Source: an uncultured Phocaeicola sp.
Lineage (GTDB): Bacteria > Bacteroidota > Bacteroidia > Bacteroidales > Bacteroidaceae
Assembly: GCA_948566455.1 (NCBI GenBank)
Contig: CAOYQO010000014.1
Coordinates: forward strand, 1 to 64,000
DNA: 64,000 nucleotides
Reading direction: 5' to 3'
This document shows, in pieces, positions 1-8,021 of the stretch. The position numbers were made by a program, and so were the translations under genes. A model generated the notes under the pieces. It worked only from the letters and a program-made list of their open reading frames with translations, had not been told where the DNA came from and did no database searches. Numbering within the stretch: position 1 is the stretch's first letter; each line of letters starts with the position of its first letter.

Positions 1-319
1 GACAAAGATAGGGATTTTAACTAATTCCCCCAAATTTTCAAACTGAGCCAAAACAGCCCTGAAGAATCTGAAGCATTCATGAAGGATTTAGAAGAGAATC
101 ATACATGATAAGATGCTGATAAAAAGCCTGTTAAGCGTCAATGAAGGATTTGAAGGAAAAAGAAGCCCCATTGATCTTCAGAAGACTTACCCTCGAAATA
201 AATACATCACTCCCCTACTTTTCCCGGCGTTCACGGACAGACCTCATTCCAAACCCGTCCAATCCCCTCTTTTTTACGTTTTTTAGTCCATAAAAGCTGC
301 CTGTCTCAGCAATTTTTCG
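1..319. other. Non-coding region upstream of gyrB
   Basis: I see no convincing gene here. The stretch carries two related words, at about 80-92 and 142-154, both reading TGAAGGATTT followed by A or G and GAAG or AAG, plus several CTGAAG words. These could be decayed repeat units. No tRNA-like fold was recognised. Confidence 0.4.
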
Positions 320-327
320 TATCTTTG
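320..327 (+). promoter_or_regulatory. Promoter -7 box of gyrB
   Basis: TATCTTTG fits the Bacteroidales -7 consensus TAnnTTTG exactly and lies 31 bases before the gyrB start codon, leaving room for a short leader. The matching -33 TTTG element is not obvious. Confidence 0.65.
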
Positions 328-358
328 AAAGCTAATATTTAAGATAATTGAATCAAAC

Positions 359-2323
359 ATGAGTGAAGAAGAAAAGATAAACGGCGAAAACAATTACTCG
401 GCCAGTAACATCCAGGTATTGGAAGGTTTGGAGGCTGTACGTAAACGTCCCGCCATGTATATCGGAGACATCAGCGAAAAGGGATTGCACCACTTGGTTT
501 ACGAGGTTGTGGACAACTCTATCGACGAGGCATTGGCCGGCTACTGTGATCATATAGAAGTCACCATCAATGAAGACAACTCCATTACCGTACAGGATAA
601 TGGCCGTGGTATCCCGGTAGACTTTCACGAAAAAGAAAAGAAATCTGCATTGGAAGTGGTAATGACCGTGCTGCACGCGGGAGGTAAGTTCGACAAAGGT
701 TCTTACAAGGTTTCAGGCGGTCTGCACGGTGTAGGTGTTTCTTGTGTGAACGCCTTGTCTACTCACATGACCACACAGGTATTCCGCGGTGGCAAGATCT
801 ACCAGCAGGAATACAGCTGCGGACATCCTTTGTATTCTGTAAAAGAAGTAGGAACAGCTGATATTACCGGAACAAAACAGACTTTCTGGCCGGATGATAC
901 CATCTTCACTGTTACCGAATATAAGTTTGACATTCTACAGGCACGTATGCGTGAATTGGCCTACTTGAACAAAGGTATCACCATTTCACTGACCGACCGC
1001 CGGATCAAAGAAGAAGATGGCAGCTTCAAGAAAGAAATATTCCATTCGGACGAAGGAGTGAAAGAGTTTGTACGTTTCCTGAACCGTAACAACGAAGCGC
1101 TGATTAATGATGTCATTTATCTGAATACCGAAAAAAACAATACCCCCATTGAATGTGCCATCATGTACAATACAGGCTATCGTGAAAGCCTGCATTCGTA
1201 TGTAAACAATATCAATACAATAGAAGGCGGCACACACGAGGCCGGTTTCCGCAGCGCATTAACCCGTGTACTGAAGAAATATGCGGAAGATACCAAAGCA
1301 CTGGAAAAAGCAAAAGTCGAGATTTCGGGAGAGGACTTCCGCGAAGGCTTGATTGCCGTCATTTCAGTGAAAGTAGCCGAGCCGCAGTTCGAAGGACAGA
1401 CCAAGACCAAGCTGGGCAATAGCGAAGTGAGTGGTGCCGTGAACCAAGCTGTAGGCGAAGCGCTTACATATTATCTGGAAGAACATCCGAAAGAAGCAAA
1501 ACAGATTGTTGACAAAGTGATCCTGGCTGCAACAGCGCGTATCGCCGCACGCAAGGCACGTGAATCTGTTCAAAGAAAGAGTCCGATGGGCGGTGGCGGA
1601 CTGCCGGGCAAACTGGCCGACTGCTCGAGCCGTAATCCGGAGGAATGTGAACTATTCCTGGTCGAGGGTGACTCGGCAGGTGGTTCTGCCAAGCAAGGAC
1701 GTAGCCGTGCCTTCCAGGCAATTCTACCTTTGAGGGGTAAAATCCTGAATGTGGAAAAAGCGATGTGGCACAAGGCTTTTGAAAGCGATGAGGTCAATAA
1801 TATCATCACCGCCCTGGGTGTCCGTTTCGGTGTGGACGGAAATGATGACAGCAAAAAAGCGAACATCGACAAGCTGCGTTATCACAAAGTGGTGATCATG
1901 ACCGATGCCGATGTCGATGGTTCTCACATCGACACCCTTATCATGACATTGTTCTACCGCTATATGCCGGAAATTATAGAAAACGGACATTTGTACATTG
2001 CCAATCCGCCATTGTATAAATGCAGCAAAGGAAAAATCAGTGAATACTGCTACACCGAAGAAGCACGCCAGGCATTCATTCAAAAATATGGTGACGGACA
2101 AGAAAACGGAATCCATACACAGCGATACAAAGGTTTGGGTGAGATGAATCCCGAACAACTGTGGGAAACAACAATGAACCCTGAAACGCGTATTCTGAAA
2201 CAGGTAACAATTGACAATGCCGCCAACGTAGACTATATCTTCTCCATGCTGATGGGAGACGATGTAGCTCCACGCCGCGAGTTCATAGAGAAAAACGCGA
2301 CATATGCGAATATAGACGCGTAA
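359..2323 (+). CDS. gyrB: DNA gyrase subunit B
   Basis: ATPase subunit of type II topoisomerase (GyrA2GyrB2), which introduces negative supercoils in the cytoplasm. The 654-residue length is normal for a GyrB without the long enterobacterial insertion. The N-terminal GHKL ATPase has the NSIDEALAGYCD and DNGRGIPVD signatures and the GGLHGVGVSCVNALS loop. The TOPRIM domain begins with EGDSAGGSA (E436, D438) and continues through PLRGKILNVEKA and the metal-binding DADVDGSHI. The C-terminal gyraseB domain contains QRYKGLGEMNPEQLWETTM. It is monocistronic between its own promoter and a strong terminator. The first ATG after the promoter is used. Confidence 0.97.
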   Translation: MSEEEKINGENNYSASNIQVLEGLEAVRKRPAMYIGDISEKGLHHLVYEVVDNSIDEALAGYCDHIEVTINEDNSITVQDNGRGIPVDFHEKEKKSALEVVMTVLHAGGKFDKGSYKVSGGLHGVGVSCVNALSTHMTTQVFRGGKIYQQEYSCGHPLYSVKEVGTADITGTKQTFWPDDTIFTVTEYKFDILQARMRELAYLNKGITISLTDRRIKEEDGSFKKEIFHSDEGVKEFVRFLNRNNEALINDVIYLNTEKNNTPIECAIMYNTGYRESLHSYVNNINTIEGGTHEAGFRSALTRVLKKYAEDTKALEKAKVEISGEDFREGLIAVISVKVAEPQFEGQTKTKLGNSEVSGAVNQAVGEALTYYLEEHPKEAKQIVDKVILAATARIAARKARESVQRKSPMGGGGLPGKLADCSSRNPEECELFLVEGDSAGGSAKQGRSRAFQAILPLRGKILNVEKAMWHKAFESDEVNNIITALGVRFGVDGNDDSKKANIDKLRYHKVVIMTDADVDGSHIDTLIMTLFYRYMPEIIENGHLYIANPPLYKCSKGKISEYCYTEEARQAFIQKYGDGQENGIHTQRYKGLGEMNPEQLWETTMNPETRILKQVTIDNAANVDYIFSMLMGDDVAPRREFIEKNATYANIDA

Positions 2324-2380
2324 TTTTTCATTCATTATTTTTTAATCAAAATCCATCCTCACATCTTACAATTTGAGGTA

Positions 2381-2417
2381 GCCCCGATCCTGCTTTTCTC
2401 TGGATCGGGGCTTTTTT
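2381..2417 (+). terminator. Rho-independent terminator of gyrB
   Basis: A perfect 10-bp stem (GCCCCGATCC at 2381-2390 pairing with GGATCGGGGC at 2402-2411) is followed at once by a T run. It lies 58 bases after the gyrB stop codon. Confidence 0.9.
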
Positions 2418-2611
2418 ATCAATGAAAACCAACCTGACCCCATTTATATTTTTCCTCCTTTAAATGCCCGAAGAAACAGATACTCATACCGACTCTTTTT
2501 TTCGATGAAATGGGCAGAAATTGTAATAGTTCACCGCCGGTAACAAACATAACCTCATTCATTTTTCTTATAAATTAATTGGATGAAAGACGATATTCTG
2601 CCAGAAAGTCT

Positions 2612-2619
2612 TAATTTTG
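2612..2619 (+). promoter_or_regulatory. Promoter -7 box of the glucanotransferase gene
   Basis: TAATTTTG matches TAnnTTTG and lies 31 bases before the start at 2651. The gap between gyrB and this gene (2324-2650) otherwise holds only the gyrB terminator and AT-rich sequence. A 13-base CATTTATATTTTT at 2441-2453 resembles the start of the candidate SusR element described in the sus locus. Confidence 0.55.
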
Positions 2620-2650
2620 GGACATTAAACCATTTAACTCGAATAATAAC

Positions 2651-5329
2651 ATGAAACTCACATTTCGAATTGAATACCGTACAGCCTGGGGAGAAGAACT
2701 GGGGGTGATACTGGACGGAAACAATAGTGAACCTATCATCCTTCGCACTCCAAACGGGGAACATTGGGAAGGTGAAGCTGAAATGCCGGACCTCCCTGCA
2801 TGCGTGCCTGTTTCCTACCGCTATGGAGTATATCGTGACGGACAGTGCATCCGCCGTGAAAGCGGAACCATGGCTCATTTGTTTTGCCCCGGAAAAAAGA
2901 AAAACTGCCACTACATATTAAATGATTTCTGGAAAGACCTTCCGGCTGAATCTTACTTATACAGTTCCGCCTTCAGTGGTGATTATCAGTCTGAGACAAC
3001 TATAAAAGTCACAGCAAGCGCCGATGGAAGCATTACTTTCCGGGCCTTATGCCCTTGTCTGCATCATAAGCGTCAAGTGCTGGCTATCAGCGGAGATTGC
3101 CCGGCTTTAGGCAATTGGGATATTCAAAAGACGGTCCTGATGGAAGAAATACAACCGAACGAGTGGACCATCACACTGAATGTTTCTACTTTGGAGTTTC
3201 CGCTAAGTTATAAGTTCGTAGCCTGCAACGCCGACAGCAAGCAGGTAGAGGAATGGGAGAACCACGACAACCGGATGCTTAATAATCCGGAATTAAAAAA
3301 AGGAGAAATTTACCTGACACCGGAAACTGAAGTTCATTTCACTTCATCGGCCCGTAAGGTGGCGGGAACAGCTATCCCTGTATTTTCTCTCCGCAGTGAG
3401 AAAAGTTTTGGAGTAGGAGATTTCGGAGATTTGAAGAAACTGATAGACTGGGCGGCAAAGACCCACCAGCAAGCTGTACAAATCCTCCCTATCAACGATA
3501 CGACCATTACCCATACCTGGATGGATTCTTATCCCTACAACAGCATTTCCATTTATGCATTCCACCCTATGTATATTGACCTGAACCAGCTGGGTAAGAT
3601 GAAGGATAAAGAAGCGCTGGCTGTTTTTGAAGCCCGCCGGCAAGAATTGAACGCTCTTCCCCAAATAGATTATGAAGCGGTGAACAATGCCAAACGTTCC
3701 TATTTGAAAGTGATGTTCCAACAAACCGGAAGGAAAGTGCTGGCTTCGGCCGAATTCAAAAAATTCTTTGAAGAAAATGAACATTGGCTGCTGCCATACG
3801 CCGCATTCAGCTATCTAAGAGATCTGTATGGCACTCCGGATTTCAGCCAATGGCCTGAGCATACAGAGTACAAGGCAGAAGAAATAGCAGCCTTATGCGC
3901 ACCGGACAGCTCTTGCTATGAAGAAATCGCCTTTTACTACTACACACAGTACCATTTACATATCCAATTACTTGATGCAGGAAACTATGCCCGCGAAAAA
4001 GGTATTATCTTTAAAGGTGATATCCCTATCGGCATCAGCCGCAACAGTGTGGAGGCATGGATTGAGCCGTATTATTTCAACATGAACGGTCAGGCAGGCG
4101 CGCCGCCCGACGCATTCTCCGTGAACGGACAGAACTGGGGCTTTCCCACCTATAATTGGGAGGTAATGGAACAAGACAACTACCAATGGTGGCAGAAGCG
4201 TTTCCGCAAAATGGCAGAGTATTTCACAGCTTACCGCATAGACCATATTCTTGGTTTCTTCCGTATCTGGGAAATCCCATCTCATTCGGTACATGGTTTG
4301 CTGGGACAGTTTGTACCGGCATTGCCTATGAGTGTAGACGAAATTCAAAGTTACGGGCTGCCGTTCCAAAAGGACTTCATGACCAAACCGTTCATCAACG
4401 AAGAGATGCTAAACAAGATGTTTGGTGACAAAGCTGCCTTTGTAAAAGAAACATTCGTACAACATGCTCACGATGACATTTATGAAATGCGCCCGGAATA
4501 TGATACCCAACGCAAAGTGGAGGCTTATTTCTCCGATAAGAAAGATGAAGAAAGTATCCATATACGCGAGGGAGTATATGCCTTGATAAGCAATGTATTA
4601 TTTGTTCCCGACCGCAAGCACCCCTCCATGTATCATCCAAGAATTGCCGTTCAGAATGATTTCATCTTCGGGCGCCTCGACTGGAAGGAGAAAGACGCTT
4701 TCAACCGTCTGTATAATCATTATTATTACCAACGCCATAACCAGTTCTGGTATCAGGAAGCGATGAAAAAGCTGCCTATCCTGACACAAGCCACTTCTAT
4801 GCTGGTGTGCGGAGAGGATTTAGGAATGGTTCCCGACTGTGTGCCTTGGGTAATGGACCAGTTGCAAATACTCAGCCTGGAAATCCAACGTATGCCCAAG
4901 AATCCCAAACACGAGTTCGGTCACGTGTGGGAATATCCGTACCGCTCGGTCTGTACTATTTCCACTCATGACATGTCTACTCTGCGGGGATGGTGGGAAG
5001 AAGATTATGAACAGACCTGCCGCTACTACAACCATGTAATGGGACACTGGGGAGAAGTTCCGGTTTCAGCCCCGGGATGGGTTTGCGAGGAAATAGTACG
5101 CCACCATCTGGAATGTCCGTCATTGCTGTGCATCCTGTCCTTTCAGGACTGGCTGTCAATAGACGAAGAAATCCGCTATCCCGATGTGAACGCGGAACGT
5201 ATCAACGTACCTGCCAATCCAAGACATTACTGGAGATATCGTATGCATCTCACTTTGGAAGAACTGATAAAGAACAAGAAGTTCAATGAAAAGCTGGTAG
5301 AGATGATTGATACCACCGGCAGATTCTAA
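2651..5329 (+). CDS. malQ: 4-alpha-glucanotransferase, DPE2-like (CBM20-CBM20-GH77)
   Basis: Transfers glucosyl units between maltose or maltodextrins and acceptor glucans in the cytoplasm; no signal peptide is seen. Residues about 1-110 and 120-220 look like two starch-binding CBM20 modules (the second has SGDCPALGNWD). The rest is a GH77 barrel with nucleophile D531 in YRIDHILGFF, acid/base E722 in CGEDLGMVPD, and D774 in STHDMSTLRGWW. At 892 residues it is far longer than E. coli MalQ. About 190 residues separate D531 from E722, much more than in ordinary MalQ. Tandem CBM20 plus this insertion is the architecture of plant DPE2, which uses maltose as donor. A transporter gene follows, separated by a strong hairpin. 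Confidence 0.9.
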   Translation: MKLTFRIEYRTAWGEELGVILDGNNSEPIILRTPNGEHWEGEAEMPDLPACVPVSYRYGVYRDGQCIRRESGTMAHLFCPGKKKNCHYILNDFWKDLPAESYLYSSAFSGDYQSETTIKVTASADGSITFRALCPCLHHKRQVLAISGDCPALGNWDIQKTVLMEEIQPNEWTITLNVSTLEFPLSYKFVACNADSKQVEEWENHDNRMLNNPELKKGEIYLTPETEVHFTSSARKVAGTAIPVFSLRSEKSFGVGDFGDLKKLIDWAAKTHQQAVQILPINDTTITHTWMDSYPYNSISIYAFHPMYIDLNQLGKMKDKEALAVFEARRQELNALPQIDYEAVNNAKRSYLKVMFQQTGRKVLASAEFKKFFEENEHWLLPYAAFSYLRDLYGTPDFSQWPEHTEYKAEEIAALCAPDSSCYEEIAFYYYTQYHLHIQLLDAGNYAREKGIIFKGDIPIGISRNSVEAWIEPYYFNMNGQAGAPPDAFSVNGQNWGFPTYNWEVMEQDNYQWWQKRFRKMAEYFTAYRIDHILGFFRIWEIPSHSVHGLLGQFVPALPMSVDEIQSYGLPFQKDFMTKPFINEEMLNKMFGDKAAFVKETFVQHAHDDIYEMRPEYDTQRKVEAYFSDKKDEESIHIREGVYALISNVLFVPDRKHPSMYHPRIAVQNDFIFGRLDWKEKDAFNRLYNHYYYQRHNQFWYQEAMKKLPILTQATSMLVCGEDLGMVPDCVPWVMDQLQILSLEIQRMPKNPKHEFGHVWEYPYRSVCTISTHDMSTLRGWWEEDYEQTCRYYNHVMGHWGEVPVSAPGWVCEEIVRHHLECPSLLCILSFQDWLSIDEEIRYPDVNAERINVPANPRHYWRYRMHLTLEELIKNKKFNEKLVEMIDTTGRF

Positions 5330-5334
5330 CCATC

Positions 5335-5365
5335 CACCACAGACAGCCTGGGGCTGTCTGTGGTG
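5335..5365 (+). other. Intercistronic hairpin between the glucanotransferase and MFS genes
   Basis: A perfect 14-bp inverted repeat (5335-5348 and 5352-5365) with a 3-base loop starts six bases after the stop codon. No T tract follows, so it is more likely an mRNA-stabilising or processing hairpin in a two-gene transcript than a full terminator. Confidence 0.6.
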
Positions 5366-5402
5366 ACTCCCTACCCCAACGATAATCAATAACACACATA
5401 CC

Positions 5403-6758
5403 ATGAAAAAAATTCCCGATTTAGGTTTCTGGAAACTATGGAATATTAGTTTCGGATTCTTTGGCGTGCAGATAGCCTACGCTTTGCAAAGCGCGAATAT
5501 CAGCCGTATCTTTTCCACTTTGGGAGCAGACCCACACAGTTTAAGCTATTTTTGGATATTACCTCCGCTGGCAGGAATCATCGTCCAACCCATCATAGGC
5601 GCACTGAGTGACCGCACTTGGACGCGTTTCGGACGGCGTATCCCCTATCTGTTTGCAGGAGCTCTGGTTGCTGTCTGCGTCATGTGCCTGCTCCCTAATG
5701 CAGGTAGTTTCGGAATGACAGTCAGTGCAGCTATGGTATTCGGTCTGATATCACTGATGTTCCTTGATACCTCTATCAATATGGCCATGCAGCCCTTCAA
5801 GATGATGGTGGGCGATATGGTGAATGAAAAACAAAAAGGACTGGCTTACTCCATTCAGAGTTTTCTCTGTAATGCCGGCAGTCTGGCAGGATATCTTTTC
5901 CCGTTTATTTTTGCCGCCATCGGCATCAGTAATATTGCTCCCAAAGGTATTATTCCCGACTCTGTCATCTATTCTTTCTACATCGGCGCATTGATACTGA
6001 TTCTATGCGTGATCTATACTTCGGCCAAAGTAAAGGAATTTCCTCCCGAAGAATATGCAGCATATCATGGCATCACCCATGAAAGCAAAAAAGAAAAGAC
6101 AAATATGTTCAAATTGCTGGTCAAGGCTCCCAAAGCCTTTTGGACAGTAGGACTGGTACAATTTTTCTGCTGGGCAGCCTTCATGTTCATGTGGACTTAC
6201 ACCAATGGAACAGTTGCTTTGAATGTGTTCGACACACCGGTCATAACAACCATGACAAACGGTGTTTCCAGAGTGGTACTGGATACACAATCCGCACAAT
6301 ACCAGACAGCGGGAGATTGGGTCGGGATCTTATTTGCTGTCCAAGCCATTGGTTCCGTTATTTGGGCAACGATCATCCCGATGATTCAGAACCGCAAACT
6401 TGCCTACGTACTCAGTCTGGTATTGGGAGGCATTGGATTCATCTCCATTTTCTTTATCCATAATCAATATGCTTTATTTGCATCCTTCATCCTGATAGGT
6501 TGCGCATGGGCAGCCATGCTGGCCCTTCCCTTTACCATTCTGACCAATGCATTAACAGGAGGACATATGGGAACCTATCTGGGATTATTCAATGGAACTA
6601 TTTGTGTTCCACAGATTGTCGCAGCTTCTTTAGGAGGTATCGTACTGAAGATATTTACCAGTCCGGGTAGTGTCGCTCCGGAAGTAAACATGCTGGTATT
6701 GGCTGGAGTATTCCTGATTATCGGTGCCGGCTGTGTAAGTATTATCAAAGAGAGGTAA
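5403..6758 (+). CDS. MFS sugar transporter (SLC45/GPH-like)
   Basis: Inner-membrane transporter of 451 residues with about twelve hydrophobic segments. It is related to the sucrose and maltose carriers that carry the LGADPHSLSYFWILPPLAG and GALSDRTWTRFGRRIPY signatures; the RTWTRFGRR loop between TM2 and TM3 is typical of this group. It follows the DPE2-like glucanotransferase by 73 bases with no separate -7 box seen. Maltose or a short maltodextrin is therefore the likely substrate, giving a maltose import plus disproportionation module. Substrate and direction are inferred. No symbol is assigned because several unrelated carriers share these motifs. Confidence 0.8.
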   Translation: MKKIPDLGFWKLWNISFGFFGVQIAYALQSANISRIFSTLGADPHSLSYFWILPPLAGIIVQPIIGALSDRTWTRFGRRIPYLFAGALVAVCVMCLLPNAGSFGMTVSAAMVFGLISLMFLDTSINMAMQPFKMMVGDMVNEKQKGLAYSIQSFLCNAGSLAGYLFPFIFAAIGISNIAPKGIIPDSVIYSFYIGALILILCVIYTSAKVKEFPPEEYAAYHGITHESKKEKTNMFKLLVKAPKAFWTVGLVQFFCWAAFMFMWTYTNGTVALNVFDTPVITTMTNGVSRVVLDTQSAQYQTAGDWVGILFAVQAIGSVIWATIIPMIQNRKLAYVLSLVLGGIGFISIFFIHNQYALFASFILIGCAWAAMLALPFTILTNALTGGHMGTYLGLFNGTICVPQIVAASLGGIVLKIFTSPGSVAPEVNMLVLAGVFLIIGAGCVSIIKER

Positions 6759-6910
6759 AGCGTTTCCCGAAAGTAATATATGCTCATTCCATCACCACCG
6801 TTCAATGTTCTGTTTCCCGAAACTGAAATTCACTCCGCGGTGTCAAAACTTTGTTTTTGAAAACATGAACTTATAATCTGAAATTTGAGCATCCTAAAAA
6901 ACTAAAGAAA

Positions 6911-6953
6911 GGATCGTATCATTACTCAATACAGAGTTTGATACGACCCTTTT
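6911..6953 (+). terminator. Probable terminator after the MFS gene
   Basis: A stem of 10 matched pairs out of 11 (6911-6921 with 6939-6949) is followed by TTTT. It lies about 150 bases past the MFS stop codon. The rest of the gap 6759-7212 has no gene that I can recognise. Confidence 0.6.
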
Positions 6954-7212
6954 ACGCGTTATAATTACTATCTGCAACTTTTCAAAGCTGTCATTTTGGT
7001 TTTGACACATTCATCTTCATTCCGTCCAGCATTATTCCAACTTCTCCATGAATTCTGGATGCCGATAGAAAAAATCAGACGCCATATAATAAAGTACAAA
7101 GCGGTACTCATTTCTGACACATGAGTTACATTCTGCACCCAAGTATATAATAAAACGAAGAGATAAATAATTGATTTTTACCTGTTTAGACTACAAAATA
7201 CAAGATAGGTTT

Positions 7213-7241
7213 TTATATATCTCTTAGTAAGAGATATATAA
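7213..7241. repeat. Palindrome 1 of a probable invertible promoter
   Basis: Perfect inverted repeat with 14-bp arms (7213-7226 and 7228-7241) around a single central G at 7227. Its central 17 bases (7219-7235, ATCTCTTAGTAAGAGAT) are identical to those of palindrome 2. No T tract follows on either strand, so it is not a terminator. Confidence 0.75.
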
Positions 7242-7249
7242 TTCTCGTG

Positions 7250-7257
7250 CAAAAATA
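7250..7257 (-). promoter_or_regulatory. Leftward -7 box inside the palindrome-flanked segment
   Basis: On the minus strand this reads TATTTTTG, an exact TAnnTTTG. It lies just inside palindrome 1 and points left into a gene-free region. If the segment between the two palindromes were inverted, the box would fall at about 7386-7393 on the plus strand and fire into the regulator and surface-lipoprotein genes. Confidence 0.5.
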
Positions 7258-7397
7258 AGGAAAGTTTTGATAACTAATACACTTTTCATTAAAAAAATAC
7301 GATCTAAAGCAAAAAAAAGCCTTTTTTCTTATTTAATCTTTCTCTCAACAGCTCACTTCTCATTGATTTAATTATTTGATTTTATGCATATTACATC

Positions 7398-7434
7398 TAT
7401 TTTGTCGATCTCTTAGTAAGAGATCGACAAAATA
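7398..7434. repeat. Palindrome 2 of a probable invertible promoter
   Basis: Perfect inverted repeat with 18-bp arms (7398-7415 and 7417-7434) around a single central G at 7416. It shares its 17-base core with palindrome 1, 189 bases centre to centre. It ends 29 bases before the start of the AraC-type gene. Confidence 0.75.
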
Positions 7435-7463
7435 AGCAAATAAAAAAACGAAAAAAGAATTGA

Positions 7464-7949
7464 ATGGAATACCTGTTTCTGCGACGTAAAAAGACCCGCT
7501 ACACTTCGGTGCGCCAAAAGACTTTGCTCTATCGTGCCGCCTCTCGCCGATGGGAGAAGGAGTTTGCGTTGCGGACGGACGTCCGCCGGATAGATGCTCT
7601 TATATATAAAGGTATATTATACCTGATGGAAGTGCGTCAAGTATTCCTCGATTCCTCTCTTTCGCTGAAGACACTGAGTGCGATGCTGGAGACAAACCAG
7701 ACTTATTTAAGTAATGTGGTGAACCGCTATTTCGGCTGCAACCTGAAAGAACTAGTAAACACTTACCGAGTGGAATACGCCAAAGAGCTGCTCCGCAGCG
7801 GACGATGCCCCATAGAGGAAGTTCCCGTACGCAGCGGCTTCGGTTCGAAAAGCCCTTTCTATGTGGCGTTCGGAAAAGTGACGGGCATGACGCCCCGGCA
7901 GTATGTGGCACACGAGAGGAATCCGCTGAAACAGGAGGAAAACAATTAA
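7464..7949 (+). CDS. Small AraC-type DNA-binding protein
   Basis: A 161-residue protein whose C-terminal 100 residues form the double helix-turn-helix of AraC regulators. The first helix pair is around SLKTLSAMLETNQTYLSNVV and the second is IEEVPVRSGFGSKSPFYVAF, followed by the usual KVTGMTPRQY. There is no sensor domain, only a basic N-terminal region. A TGA stop lies in frame directly before the ATG, so the start cannot be further upstream. The gene is clearly more GC-rich than the AT-rich DNA around it. No plus-strand -7 box is seen ahead of it in the present orientation. The surface-lipoprotein gene starts 72 bases downstream, so it probably regulates or is co-transcribed with that gene. 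Confidence 0.8.
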   Translation: MEYLFLRRKKTRYTSVRQKTLLYRAASRRWEKEFALRTDVRRIDALIYKGILYLMEVRQVFLDSSLSLKTLSAMLETNQTYLSNVVNRYFGCNLKELVNTYRVEYAKELLRSGRCPIEEVPVRSGFGSKSPFYVAFGKVTGMTPRQYVAHERNPLKQEENN

Positions 7950-8021
7950 GTCCTTTTATAATAAATGGTATGTATAACCAATTTTAGTTTTTTAAATTTA
8001 TAAATTTAAAGTTTTTCTATT

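Noticed and set aside
80..154. A repeat family link between the TGAAGGATTT words upstream of gyrB and the element at 53034-53335
   Set aside because: Shared words are short (about 10 bases) and the surrounding sequence does not align.
2441..2453. A third SusR element upstream of the glucanotransferase gene
   Set aside because: Only 13 of 18 bases match at the left end and no -7 box lies at the characteristic spacing, so it may be chance in AT-rich DNA.
7213..7434. The two palindromes as transcription terminators
   Set aside because: Neither is followed by a T tract on either strand, and their identical cores point to a specific recognition site.
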